Source: Lachnospiraceae bacterium AC2012
GTDB taxonomy: Bacteria > Bacillota > Clostridia > Lachnospirales > Lachnospiraceae
DNA: 64,000 nt
Assembly (NCBI GenBank): GCA_000702525.1
Contig: JNIN01000001.1
Coordinates: forward strand, 1,746,501-1,810,500
Direction: 5' to 3'
Shown here: positions 1-8,845 of the stretch, piece after piece
Layout: each line of letters starts with the position of its first letter
Position numbering within the stretch: the first letter of the stretch is position 1
The notes under the pieces: generated by a model
Seen by the model: the letters and a program-made list of their open reading frames with translations, nothing else
What the model was told of the DNA's origin: nothing
Databases searched by the model: none
Made by a program: the position numbers and the translations under genes

Positions 1-5
1 GAGGT

Positions 6-869
6 GTGGATGCGAATGTCTTTTTTCTTGCGAGTAGAATTGAGTCCAATACCTTTACGGAGGAACAGTTGTATTCGTTCCTGACGCCGCTGATGCAGGC
101 GAAATACTTGCCCTATCTGGAATTTCATATTGCGGATCACTGTAATCTGAATTGTAAGGCTTGTGAGCATTATTCCGGCCTGGTGCACGAGGAAATCTTT
201 ACGAATTATGAGAAATTTGAAAGAGATTTACATCGACTGCATGAATTTATTGATGATATTGGATATATTCGAATTCTGGGAGGAGAGCCATTATTGAATC
301 CGGAGATTACGAAATATATAAAGCTCATCAAGGATTTGTATCCAAAGGCGGCACACGTCGTCGTGACAAATGGGTTGAAACTTCTGTCCATGCCGGATGA
401 ATTCTATGATGTGGTGCGGGAAACGAATACGTATATCTGGATGTCCTATTATCCACCGGTACAGAATAAGCGTGATGCGATTGAGGCAAAACTTCGTGAG
501 AAGGGCGTGGAATATGGCATCTCGGAATTGAATACGGAATTTACGATGAAACAGGTATTAAAACCGATGGAGGGGCTTGGACATTTCTATCATTGTATGC
601 AGGCGCATTGTAATAATCTGTATGACGGTAAGATTGCAGCGTGTTTCCTGCCATTTACGACGAAGTATTTCAATGCAGAATTTGCTCAGAATCTACCGGA
701 AGATGGCGCCTTGGATTTGTATGAGGAGGCGATGTCTACGGAGCGAATCCAGAGGCATCTCTTCACACCATTCGAGCGATGTCGCTATTGCTCGGATCAT
801 TCCGTTCCGGTTCCTTGGGAAGTGATGCAGGAACCGAGCGTTTTGAGTGACTGGGTGAGGGAAATATAG
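6..869 (+). CDS. radical SAM protein (possibly 5'-truncated)
   Basis: A radical SAM enzyme binds a 4Fe-4S cluster and cleaves S-adenosylmethionine to start radical chemistry. The cluster motif CNLNCKAC gives C46-x3-C50-x2-C53, followed by GGEPLL, the usual SAM-contact motif. Further cysteine pairs near the C-terminus (HCMQAHC and CRYC) suggest a SPASM-like auxiliary cluster. The first in-frame start is GTG at 6, with no usable ribosome-binding site in the five bases before it, so the true start probably lies upstream of the window. It leads the glycan island in the same direction as later genes and ends before a strong hairpin. Modification of a sugar or peptide in surface-glycan synthesis is inferred; the substrate is unknown. 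Confidence 0.85.
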   Translation: MDANVFFLASRIESNTFTEEQLYSFLTPLMQAKYLPYLEFHIADHCNLNCKACEHYSGLVHEEIFTNYEKFERDLHRLHEFIDDIGYIRILGGEPLLNPEITKYIKLIKDLYPKAAHVVVTNGLKLLSMPDEFYDVVRETNTYIWMSYYPPVQNKRDAIEAKLREKGVEYGISELNTEFTMKQVLKPMEGLGHFYHCMQAHCNNLYDGKIAACFLPFTTKYFNAEFAQNLPEDGALDLYEEAMSTERIQRHLFTPFERCRYCSDHSVPVPWEVMQEPSVLSDWVREI

Positions 870-892
870 AAATAGAGGATAGAAGAATAGAA

Positions 893-925
893 AAGCGTAG
901 CAGCTAGCTGCTACGCTTATTTTTT
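893..925. terminator. bidirectional intrinsic terminator
   Basis: A perfect 11-bp stem (AAGCGTAGCAG / CTGCTACGCTT) with a CTAG loop is followed by a T run on the plus strand and preceded by A residues. It sits between two convergent genes and can serve both. The minus-strand gene's TAA stop overlaps its T run. Confidence 0.9.
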
Positions 926-2102
926 AGGGCTGGATTTCGCAGATACGGAAGATTTCCGTAAAGCAATCCTTGTAATTATGGAGTTTTACGACTTTTTGAT
1001 AGCCGTTCTCCGTGATTTCCAATCGCTCTTTCTCGTGTGTGAGATAGTAGTCGATTTTATGCATCAGGTCTTCGGTATCTTCATAGTAGACATATTCTTC
1101 ACCGGGGATGAAAGCTTCTGCGAGGTCGGACTGATAGTTCGAGAGCAGGAATCCACGGTTTGCCATGATGTCCATACAGCGAAGTGGAATGCCGGTATAG
1201 ATACTTCGAAGACTGATATTTAGATTGATTTTGGAATGACGGAAGACGAGTGGCATCTCGTGGAAATATTCCGCAATCCCCATATTTTTCACGCCTTCAA
1301 TAGTTGTATTTTGATTCCACGTGAATAACTTACACTGCTGTGGAAAACGCTTTCCGATTTCTGTCAGGATGTGGATACGTTCTTCGGAAGTGATCTTACG
1401 ATCGATGAAGTATTTTGCATAGGTGTAAGTTGGCGATTCCACACTGGTTTGATCCGGTACGAATGGATAGGCGTCCTGCATACGTTTCAGGATGTCGGGC
1501 GTTAACATTTCTTCGATGAAATTATAGCCGGAAATCTTCTTCTGGGATTCCATAATACCGCGTAGGTAGCCGTTTAAATACTCGTCGCCGGCAGCGGTCA
1601 CGCGGTCGAGGAAGTTATGCTCTTCGTTATAGAGCTGCCCCATAAAGGAGATATCGGAGGTTACACGCTCCCGATCAAAAGGCTGTTTTAGGAGCTTTTC
1701 AATCTGCTCCGTATCTGCCGGTAATACCATATAATAGATGTTGGTCAGCCCGCCCTGGCGCAGCTTCAAGTATTCCGCCTGGTCGAATAAAAAGACGTAA
1801 TTGGTCGGATACATCAGTGTGAAGCTATAGAGCATGACATAAGGGCTGTCATAGAGGAAGGAGATGTATTTCAGATTCTTCTCGTGACAGCCGATGGCAA
1901 GGACCGGGAAGTAGTTATAGCTAAAGCAAAAGTCAATGTGATATTTCTCGACAAATTCATAGAAGGCATCGAGAAATGATGCGCTTTGCCTTAATTTATA
2001 GTCTTCATGTGCAAATTTATATACGGTATGGCCGAGTTCCTCCATCGCTTTGATGGTGCCGTCTTTTCCAAAACAGCCCCAGTCCATAAATAAGATATTC
2101 AT
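924..2102 (-). CDS. CgeB-like glycosyltransferase (sub-type A, 392 aa)
   Basis: Predicted glycosyltransferase of the CgeB/DUF3880 type: an N-terminal Rossmann-like half with a short MNILFMDWG start, and a C-terminal glycosyltransferase half. The signature in the second half is FRHSKINLNISLRSIYTGIPLRCMDIM, then GFLLSNYQ and EEYVYYED, shared almost motif for motif with the proteins at 2129, 5979, 48650 and 49879. No signal peptide or membrane segment is visible, so it should act in the cytosol. It forms a minus-strand pair with the next gene, 26 bases apart. Donor and acceptor sugars are unknown; work on flagellar or surface glycan is inferred from context. Confidence 0.8.
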   Translation of the reverse strand: MNILFMDWGCFGKDGTIKAMEELGHTVYKFAHEDYKLRQSASFLDAFYEFVEKYHIDFCFSYNYFPVLAIGCHEKNLKYISFLYDSPYVMLYSFTLMYPTNYVFLFDQAEYLKLRQGGLTNIYYMVLPADTEQIEKLLKQPFDRERVTSDISFMGQLYNEEHNFLDRVTAAGDEYLNGYLRGIMESQKKISGYNFIEEMLTPDILKRMQDAYPFVPDQTSVESPTYTYAKYFIDRKITSEERIHILTEIGKRFPQQCKLFTWNQNTTIEGVKNMGIAEYFHEMPLVFRHSKINLNISLRSIYTGIPLRCMDIMANRGFLLSNYQSDLAEAFIPGEEYVYYEDTEDLMHKIDYYLTHEKERLEITENGYQKVVKLHNYKDCFTEIFRICEIQP

Positions 2103-2128
2103 AGCTTGTCCTCTTTACCTTCCTCTGT

Positions 2129-3307
2129 TTATGATTTGAATGCGGTTAGCAGTAATTTCTCTAACTGTTTTTCATAAGTATAATGTTGTTTTAATTTTTC
2201 ATAGCCATTCTCTGCAATCGCGATTCGTTCGTCTTCGTGTGTCAGATAGTATTCGCAGAGTGCCAGCAATTCTTCCTGGCTGGTGTAGACGGCCAGGTCT
2301 TCTCCGATATTAAATAGTTCCGGTATCTCCGGCTGATAATTCGAAAGTACAAATCCACCACAACTTAAGATATCAAAGATGCGTAGCGGCAGGCCGGTTC
2401 GGATTGCCTTTGAGGTGATATTCAGGTTAATCTTCGACTGGTGGAAGATGAGTGGCATCTCCGTGAGAGATTTCGCAAATCCGCGGTTATCAAGCTTTGG
2501 AAGCGCAGTGGTATCGCTGCCGGTGTAAATGGTCACCGGGAAGTGCTCTGATAACAAGCGGAAACTGTCTACGCGCTCCATGGCTGAGATTTTATTTCCA
2601 ATATAGAGCTGTGACATCGTACGCTTATCCGTGAGATGGGAAGCGGCAGGATAATGGTAAAATCCCGGTAAGTGTTTACGAAATTCCTCCACATGCTGAT
2701 CCGAAAGTAGTTCTTCGATGAAATAATAGCCATAGACCTGTTCCTGCGCGCGCATGATGCCATCCAGGTATCCGCGGAGGGATTCGGATGCGCCACTTAA
2801 CTTGTCATAGGGACATTTCTCGGTGTAGAGAGAGCCGACAAAGGCGATATCATGCGAGAAACGTTTCTGTTCGCTTGCGGAAGAGCGCTTGAATAATGCG
2901 TCTTTTGGCGCGACATTAGCACCCAGTGGCAGATGGAATACGCAATCCGGATTTAAGGGATGAATCTCGTCGTAGACTGCGCGGTCGAAGATGAAGGTTC
3001 GATTCCATGGGTTCTCGATTGCCGTGGAATAGAGCTCCATTACGGGCGCGTCCACAATCCAGCTTAAGTAGCGGATGTGGAAGACATTGCATATTTCCGA
3101 TAAAAACGGGAAGAAGTTGATGGAAAATACGAAATCCACCGGATGATCCATCAGATAGTTTCCGACCTGGTTGACGGAGTCCTTCTGCGAGATGTTTTTA
3201 TTGGTGATTTCCTTTGTATATTCGTCGACCTCCAGACCGATTTCCTGGAAGGTGTCGATGATATCCGGCTCGCAGATGCTGCCATAGCGGTAGAATAGAA
3301 CTTTCAT
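2129..3307 (-). CDS. CgeB-like glycosyltransferase (sub-type A, 392 aa)
   Basis: Paralogue of the downstream minus-strand gene, same length. It starts MKVLFYRYG, has FSINFFPFLSEIC in the N-terminal half, AFVGSLY in the middle, and FHQSKINLNITSKAIRTGLPLRIFDILS followed by GGFVLSNYQPEIPELF in the C-terminal half. The start ATG is preceded by GAGGGGAGAC at a good distance. It is transcribed away from the gene at 3391 out of an 83-bp divergent intergenic region. Function as a sugar transferase is from family resemblance; specificity cannot be read from sequence. Confidence 0.8.
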   Translation of the reverse strand: MKVLFYRYGSICEPDIIDTFQEIGLEVDEYTKEITNKNISQKDSVNQVGNYLMDHPVDFVFSINFFPFLSEICNVFHIRYLSWIVDAPVMELYSTAIENPWNRTFIFDRAVYDEIHPLNPDCVFHLPLGANVAPKDALFKRSSASEQKRFSHDIAFVGSLYTEKCPYDKLSGASESLRGYLDGIMRAQEQVYGYYFIEELLSDQHVEEFRKHLPGFYHYPAASHLTDKRTMSQLYIGNKISAMERVDSFRLLSEHFPVTIYTGSDTTALPKLDNRGFAKSLTEMPLIFHQSKINLNITSKAIRTGLPLRIFDILSCGGFVLSNYQPEIPELFNIGEDLAVYTSQEELLALCEYYLTHEDERIAIAENGYEKLKQHYTYEKQLEKLLLTAFKS

Positions 3308-3390
3308 AAAGTCTCCCCTCGTTAAATTCTTAATATCTTAATTTTAGCATAATAGGCGCGATAAGCCATAAAATTATGTATAATTAGGCT
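3308..3390. promoter_or_regulatory. divergent promoter region
   Basis: For the minus-strand pair, the complement of 3341-3349 reads TGCTAAAAT, an extended -10 (TGnTAnAAT) without a good -35. For the plus strand, TATAAT at 3379-3384 ends only six bases before the ATG at 3391, and there is no ribosome-binding site between them. No strong -35 is visible for either. Confidence 0.45.
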
Positions 3391-4602
3391 ATGAAGAATT
3401 TTGTATTGATCAAAGGTGTGTTTGACACCATGGACCTCTTTTCGGAGGAAATCCAAAAAGAGCTGGAATTACTGGGGCACAGTTGCCACGTATTGCATAT
3501 GGAGACGATGGACGTGGATCTAAAGAATATGCTACGTGCTCATAAGGATTTCGCTCTGGACGGTGTCATTGCCTTTAATAATTTAGGTTACAACATGGGC
3601 GAGGAGCAGGGCGGCAATCTCTGGGACGCGATGGGAATTCCCTATGTGAATATCCTGATGGACCATCCGTTTCACTATATTTCGCAGCTCGAGGGCGCGC
3701 CGGAGAATACTATCCTCTATGTGATTGACAGAAATCACGTGGATTTTGTGAAGCGCTTTTTTCCGAAGATCGGGCGGTGCCATTTCCTGGCGCATGCTGG
3801 ATGTGCAAATGCGATGCAGGAAATCTTGGGCGGTTTGCCGGAAGATCTGGTTTCACGTCCCCGCGATATCGATGTGCTCTACGCCGGAACGCTTTCCCGT
3901 GTTTTGATTGAGCAGTTGATTCCGGATTTTAAGGACTTCCCGGAGATCAATGGCGTGATTTTCTCTCGCAATTGTCTGGAGGATTTGATTCAAAATCCGG
4001 AGCAGACAACGGAAGAAGTGATTGAGCGAAAGGTAAAGCAGGAATTTGAGAATCGTAATCTGGAACTTACGGATGAGCGCCTTATGGACTATATCGAGGG
4101 GTTCCGTTTCCTGGATGGATTTGCGGTGTCTTATTTCCGTGAGATGGCGGTTAGAATTCTAGTTGAGAGTGGTATCAACGTACATGTATTGGGACTCGGA
4201 TGGGAACAGTGTGACTGGGCCAGGGACAATGAACACTTGATTCACCTGGGTAAGGTGGATGCGAAGGAGGTTCTCCCGTATATGCTTCGTTCGAAAATTG
4301 TTTTAAATACACTGACCTGGTTTAAGGATGGTGCGCATGACCGGATTTTCAATGGTATGCTTGCCGGAGCGGCGGTGGTCAGTGATGAATCGAAGTATTT
4401 AAGGGAAGAGGAGACCGATCAGAAGACGATTGCGATGTTCCGATTACGGGAATTGATGAAGCTTCCGGAGATGGTGGCGGACTTATTAGATGATGATAAA
4501 AAGCGGCTTTCGATGGCGCGCTGTGGTCTGGAAGACGCCAGAGAGCATCACAGTTGGCGACAGGCCGTTGGGGAGATAGTAGATGAACTGGGACGAGTAT
4601 AG
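3391..4602 (+). CDS. CgeB-like glycosyltransferase (sub-type B, 403 aa)
   Basis: Second sub-type of the CgeB-like family. Landmarks are IAFNNLGYNM, IPYVNILMDHPFHY, DRNHVDFVKRFFP, FLAHAG and, in the C-terminal half, LRSKIVLNTLTWFKDGAHDRIFNGMLAG. The same string of landmarks is found in the C-terminal half of the fusion at 13925. The start at 3391 has no Shine-Dalgarno and may be leaderless; the next Met (residue 14, about 3430) is an alternative with AAAGGTG upstream. It overlaps the next gene by 20 bases, so translation is probably coupled. Cytosolic sugar transfer to a surface glycan is inferred. Confidence 0.75.
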   Translation: MKNFVLIKGVFDTMDLFSEEIQKELELLGHSCHVLHMETMDVDLKNMLRAHKDFALDGVIAFNNLGYNMGEEQGGNLWDAMGIPYVNILMDHPFHYISQLEGAPENTILYVIDRNHVDFVKRFFPKIGRCHFLAHAGCANAMQEILGGLPEDLVSRPRDIDVLYAGTLSRVLIEQLIPDFKDFPEINGVIFSRNCLEDLIQNPEQTTEEVIERKVKQEFENRNLELTDERLMDYIEGFRFLDGFAVSYFREMAVRILVESGINVHVLGLGWEQCDWARDNEHLIHLGKVDAKEVLPYMLRSKIVLNTLTWFKDGAHDRIFNGMLAGAAVVSDESKYLREEETDQKTIAMFRLRELMKLPEMVADLLDDDKKRLSMARCGLEDAREHHSWRQAVGEIVDELGRV

Positions 4603-5977
4603 AATCAAGTGTTATGAATTAGGTCGAAATGCGGAGATCTATCAGAGAGACGGCTCTTTCAATGAGCGCGCGACGGCACTGATCGAATGCGGGATGCAGG
4701 AGTTTTCGGCAGAGGGCGGCGTGACTTTCCTAGAGCAGATGATTTCGCATGGACCACTGTACGATGAGGTGGACCGGTTACTCTGCCCGATTCTGCTTTA
4801 TACCGGGGATAAAATCTGCTACGGCGTATTGGACGGCTTCGCCAGATATCTGGGGCAGGAGCTTTCCATGCTTGGAAATGCCGTAGAGGAATACAACCTG
4901 GAGGAAAATGGCATGAGCGGTCTTGCGGATTTTGCAGGGAAGCGCTTTCGCGCGGTAATTGGATTCCAGACTTATGGATTTTCTGTGCTTGCTTCCAAGG
5001 AGGAATATCTCCATGACTTAATAGTTGGCCCAAAGTTCCACATGCTGCTGGATCATCCGGTATGGATGAGAAATCAGCTGTTGCATGCGCCAAAGAACGA
5101 CTATTATGTATTGACACATGACGAGAATTATGTGCGTTTTATCGAGCGTTATTATCCATCGGTCAAGGGAACATTTCTCGTGCCGCCAGCCGGCAGAGAA
5201 TATGTGCCGGTAGAAGGGGAACAACTTCCAAGTGGCGAGCCCGGGGTCGAGAAGATCTATGATATCACCTTTATCGGTTCCTATCACGATTGGCGTCTTT
5301 GGATGCCGCAGGTTCTGGAAATGAACCGGAAAACCGGCGGTGTAGCGCGTAGATTCCTACATCATATGTTGCATCATCGGGACCAGACCTGGGAGCAGGG
5401 GCTGGAAGAAGTCCTGGATTGGATGGGGCGTGAGAACCTGTCGGATGAGGAATTCCGTGATTTATTATTCGATATCAAGCCGGTTTGCTTTATTGTGATG
5501 AGTTATTTCCGGGAGAAAATCATGGACGCCATTGTTGCGGCAGAAGTGCCGGTGCATGTATTTGGAGATAGCTGGAAGCAGGAGCGCTACAAGCGCGCGA
5601 AATGTCTGATTCGCCATCCAAACCTTACGCCGGATGAGAGCCTGCGAGTGTATGCGCAGTCGAAGATCTCTCTGAATATCATGTCCTGGCATAAGGCCGG
5701 GATGACGGAGCGCATTGCGAATATGATGTTAAATCACGCGGTTACGGTAACGGATGAGAGTAAATATCTGGTGGAGAATTACGTCGAAGGCGAGGATTAT
5801 CTTGCGATTTCTCTTACAGATATTGCGGGCGTTCCGAAGGTACTTCGCCAGATCTTAGAGGATGAGAAGAAGCAGCAGGAGATTGCGGAATCGGCGTATG
5901 AAAAGGCAAGAAATAAGGAAACCTGGGCTTGCAGAGCCAAGCGGATCATGGAAATTATCGATGCGATAGGAGAATAG
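4583..5977 (+). CDS. CgeB-like glycosyltransferase (sub-type B, 464 aa)
   Basis: Longer sub-type B member. An extra N-terminal 60 residues precede the core; then GPKFHMLLDHPVW, LTHDENYVRFIERYYP, ITFIGSYHDW and AQSKISLNIMSWHKAGMTERIANMML. The gene starts inside the previous one (20-base overlap; GGGAGATAGTAG just upstream acts as the binding site) and is followed after one base by the next transferase, so 3391-7172 looks like one operon of three. No export signal. The residues that would set nucleotide-sugar specificity are not recognisable. Confidence 0.75.
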   Translation: MNWDEYRIKCYELGRNAEIYQRDGSFNERATALIECGMQEFSAEGGVTFLEQMISHGPLYDEVDRLLCPILLYTGDKICYGVLDGFARYLGQELSMLGNAVEEYNLEENGMSGLADFAGKRFRAVIGFQTYGFSVLASKEEYLHDLIVGPKFHMLLDHPVWMRNQLLHAPKNDYYVLTHDENYVRFIERYYPSVKGTFLVPPAGREYVPVEGEQLPSGEPGVEKIYDITFIGSYHDWRLWMPQVLEMNRKTGGVARRFLHHMLHHRDQTWEQGLEEVLDWMGRENLSDEEFRDLLFDIKPVCFIVMSYFREKIMDAIVAAEVPVHVFGDSWKQERYKRAKCLIRHPNLTPDESLRVYAQSKISLNIMSWHKAGMTERIANMMLNHAVTVTDESKYLVENYVEGEDYLAISLTDIAGVPKVLRQILEDEKKQQEIAESAYEKARNKETWACRAKRIMEIIDAIGE

Positions 5978-5978
5978 C

Positions 5979-7172
5979 ATGAAAATCTTAGTATATCGTT
6001 GGAAAGCCTATAATTATGCGGATATCATAGCGAATCTGCAAAAACTCGGACATCAGGTGGACGAACTGGAATATAAGCTTACGAATTATGATGAGGATGC
6101 GGAGTTTGAAACGCTTTTAGAATCGAAAATCCAGAAAGCGAAGCAGGCAGAGGAGCCTTATGACTTCGTCTTTACGGTGAATTACTTTGCCTGTATCGCA
6201 GAAGTCTGTGAGACGAATCAGATCTTTTACGTCTGCTGGACCTGTGATAATCCATTGATTAGCATGTATCATACCTCGGTATTCTCACCGTATAATATTA
6301 TCTTCACATTTGATAAATCGAATGAGCTGGAATTCTTATCCATGGGTGTGCAGAATATGCATTACCTCCCACTTGCAGTGGATGCCAATCGCATGCAGCA
6401 ATTAATTCGAAATACACCGGAGCATAAGAAGAAATTATATCAAAATTTAATTAGTTTTGTGGGAAGCCTCTATGAGCGGAATAGCTACGATAAGATGGAA
6501 CATGTCTTATCGGAATACGAGCGTGGATACTTTGATTGCCTAATCGAAGCACAGTCAGATCTCTATGGAGAACATCTGGTGGATCGACTTCTGACAACAG
6601 ACCTTATGAGCTCGATGAAAGCGAAGTTTGACCTGCATAAATCCGCACATTCCCTGTCTGATTTGTCCCTGATTTTCGAGACGACGGTGCTGGGATTTAA
6701 GATTGCCGAGGTGCAGAGAAGGCGTGCGTTATTAAACATTTCCAAGAAAAATCAAGTGGCAATTTATAGCAATTCCAACACAGAAGAGCTGGTCACCGTG
6801 GATTATCGCGGCTCTGTCGATTATTGGTCGGAGATGCCTTTGGTCTTCCATGAAAGTGATATCAATTTGAATTTTACGATTCCAAATATCAAGACGGGGT
6901 TACCGCTTCGTATGTGGGATGTCCTTGGATCGGGCGGATTTTTGCTTTCGAATTATCAGCCGGAGACGGATCTGCTCCTGACGGAAGGTGTGGACCTCGT
7001 ATCCTTCGATTGTGAAGAGGATTTATTGGCGAAAATCGAATATTATAAGAAACATGAAAGCGAGCGGGAGTCCATAGCAGAGCATGGACTGGATACGGTG
7101 ATGAACAACCATACGTATGAGATTCGTCTGCAGGAAATGTTACGCATCGTGGAACGTGAGATTTCCCAATAA
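5979..7172 (+). CDS. CgeB-like glycosyltransferase (sub-type A, 397 aa)
   Basis: Sub-type A member starting MKILVYRWKAYNYADII, with FTVNYFACIAEVC, ISFVGSLYERNSYDKME and FHESDINLNFTIPNIKTGLPLRMWDVLG followed by GGFLLSNYQPETDLLL. It is the last gene of the three-gene run and ends before a hairpin terminator shared with the convergent FliD-like gene. Role in flagellar or surface glycosylation is inferred from that neighbourhood. Confidence 0.8.
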   Translation: MKILVYRWKAYNYADIIANLQKLGHQVDELEYKLTNYDEDAEFETLLESKIQKAKQAEEPYDFVFTVNYFACIAEVCETNQIFYVCWTCDNPLISMYHTSVFSPYNIIFTFDKSNELEFLSMGVQNMHYLPLAVDANRMQQLIRNTPEHKKKLYQNLISFVGSLYERNSYDKMEHVLSEYERGYFDCLIEAQSDLYGEHLVDRLLTTDLMSSMKAKFDLHKSAHSLSDLSLIFETTVLGFKIAEVQRRRALLNISKKNQVAIYSNSNTEELVTVDYRGSVDYWSEMPLVFHESDINLNFTIPNIKTGLPLRMWDVLGSGGFLLSNYQPETDLLLTEGVDLVSFDCEEDLLAKIEYYKKHESERESIAEHGLDTVMNNHTYEIRLQEMLRIVEREISQ

Positions 7173-7227
7173 AGAATTTTCCAATAGAGATAATTCCAAA
7201 TAGAGAGAATTTCAAATAGATAAAATG

Positions 7228-7278
7228 AAAAACACTTGAGGATGTGAGTGTGATGAAACTACATCTTCAAGTGTTTTT
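7228..7278. terminator. bidirectional intrinsic terminator
   Basis: AAAAACACTTGA-GGATGT pairs with ACATCT-TCAAGTGTTTTT across a roughly 15-base loop. It has a T run on both strands and lies between convergent genes. The stop codon of the FliD-like gene is inside its right end. Confidence 0.8.
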
Positions 7279-8575
7279 ACATGCTTTTATCAATCATCAT
7301 GCCGGAATAGGCAGATTGTGTATATGGTGCGGAGAACGTCTTACCGGGATTCTTGTATTCCACGATCAGTGCATCCAGATACTTGATTGGATTTACGGAA
7401 ACGCGGTCGGCCTGCCTTGCAAGCATGTTCTTAAATCTGTTGAGCGAGGAAATCGCCTGGATGCTGTTACCATCCTCTAATGCTTCGGCCATCGTATCTT
7501 TGTCGATGGAAAGTGTTCCGTCGCCTTCGCGTGTAATGCCGATGGCTTCGAATTCTGCGCTCATGGTATTGCCGATACCGTCCACTTCGCTGAAGAGGCG
7601 GCTGTTACTATGACCATTCGAATATTTCTGCGCGGTCTGTAACATACTGTTATAAACGCGAATCATCTGGTTCGCTCCATCGGCAATGGCTTCGGTACTG
7701 CTCTTAAAGCCGATGGTTGCATCTTCACCCGTCGTCGGAGCTTTCAATGTAATCTCGAACTCCTTATTGATGGTGAAGGTATTGGATAAGGAACTGTGTT
7801 CCTTGCCATTCAAGGTAAAGGATGAATTGGAAGCGCTCTGGGAAACATTGTGGATACCCAATCGATTCAATTCATTCCAGGACTTCGAAGACTGGAGATT
7901 GAATAGGTATTCTTCTCCATCCGCAAGTCCGGTTTGCTTGGATTGCAGCTGCAGAGCTGTCTGACCAAGCGAGTTCTCTAAAATCTGAGCAGAGAGACCA
8001 ATGTCGGAGGTATTCACAAGACGTAAAATCTTATTCTGCACATCGAGATTGGTATCGCCACTATCCACCGTCAACTGGAATTCATAAGAGTTGTTCGGCG
8101 TATATAAATCAAAGGAAATATTACCGCTCTCGAAATTCCTGCCGTCCGGCTTCAGGAAATGACCCGTATTGATCTGCGGCGTCGCAAGCGACTTCACGCC
8201 AATGGTGAAAGGCTTGTAAGGTTTATCAGATTCGACACCGCTATCCGGTCCAATATATTCAGCCCCAACAGATTCATCGGAGGACTGTGCAATCTTTTTG
8301 TGAAGCATGGACTCGATTCCCTCGGTCTCAGAAGAGAGAGAGGATACGATGGCATTCACATCACGTGCAGATTCCTTCAGATCAATCGCAAATTTCTGGA
8401 GATCAACATCATCGGTGTTAATCTTCACCAGAGGGGATTCTTTATTGGACTTTACAATCTTATTGTAAGTGTCACGTAATTCACTTTTCTTATGGGTATC
8501 ATATCGACTTTGCGAGCGTATCTCGTTACCATACGTCGACATATAATAATCGTAGACAGAACTAATACCTGCCAT
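7277..8575 (-). CDS. FliD-like flagellar filament-capping / hook-associated protein
   Basis: 432-residue protein starting MAGISSVYDYYMSTYG. The start was chosen over an upstream in-frame ATG at 8641 because a strong AAAGGAGGGG lies just before it. The middle contains a hook-associated-protein-like segment (DTNLDVQNKILRLVNTSDIG, then LGQTALQLQSKQTG), typical of FliD/flagellin hook-IN motifs. The C-terminus is helical (RFKNMLARQADRVSVNPIKYLDA). FliD caps the growing filament and folds exported flagellin; there is no cleavable signal, as expected for the flagellar export route. It is shorter and more divergent than classical FliD, so a lineage-specific hook-associated protein is possible. The flagellar link gives the surrounding glycosyltransferases their likely target. 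Confidence 0.65.
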   Translation of the reverse strand: MAGISSVYDYYMSTYGNEIRSQSRYDTHKKSELRDTYNKIVKSNKESPLVKINTDDVDLQKFAIDLKESARDVNAIVSSLSSETEGIESMLHKKIAQSSDESVGAEYIGPDSGVESDKPYKPFTIGVKSLATPQINTGHFLKPDGRNFESGNISFDLYTPNNSYEFQLTVDSGDTNLDVQNKILRLVNTSDIGLSAQILENSLGQTALQLQSKQTGLADGEEYLFNLQSSKSWNELNRLGIHNVSQSASNSSFTLNGKEHSSLSNTFTINKEFEITLKAPTTGEDATIGFKSSTEAIADGANQMIRVYNSMLQTAQKYSNGHSNSRLFSEVDGIGNTMSAEFEAIGITREGDGTLSIDKDTMAEALEDGNSIQAISSLNRFKNMLARQADRVSVNPIKYLDALIVEYKNPGKTFSAPYTQSAYSGMMIDKSM

Positions 8576-8646
8576 AAGACGTCCCCTCCTTTCTTCCATG
8601 AAATTTGCAGTTACACCACTGCATGGGGGCAAAAAATCCATTTACT

Positions 8647-8674
8647 CATTTACACTATAACATGATTTTGTCAA
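8647..8674 (-). promoter_or_regulatory. promoter of the FliD-like gene
   Basis: On the minus strand TTGACA (8674-8669) is followed after 16 bases by TAAATG (8652-8647). The leader of about 65 nt contains a small hairpin, TGCAGT-tacacc-ACTGCA (8606-8623 region), before the ribosome-binding site. It is a SigA-type rather than an obvious flagellar sigma-28 promoter. Confidence 0.6.
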
Positions 8675-8800
8675 AAAAACATCTACAAGATAGCGGCAAA
8701 AAACGGGCGAAAATAGCATTTTTTACACTAAATCTAGATATAGTGGTTTGCTAGCTGTCTGAAAATTCGCCGAATTACTAGTCAAATTCTTATAGAAGTC

Positions 8801-8809
8801 TGATATAAT
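8801..8809 (+). promoter_or_regulatory. extended -10 promoter for the GT2-GT4 operon
   Basis: TGATATAAT matches the extended -10 consensus TGnTATAAT. The position 17 bases upstream has only a weak -35. It lies 37 bases before the GTG start at 8846 and probably drives the genes to 16315. Confidence 0.65.
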
Positions 8810-8845
8810 AAGATTGGTAGTTTGTATAGAGAGGAAAGTACGGGT

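Noticed and set aside
4659-5117. 152-residue antisense frame inside a CgeB-like gene
   Set aside because: Codon content is a shadow of the sense gene, which is supported by paralogue alignment; no ribosome-binding site.
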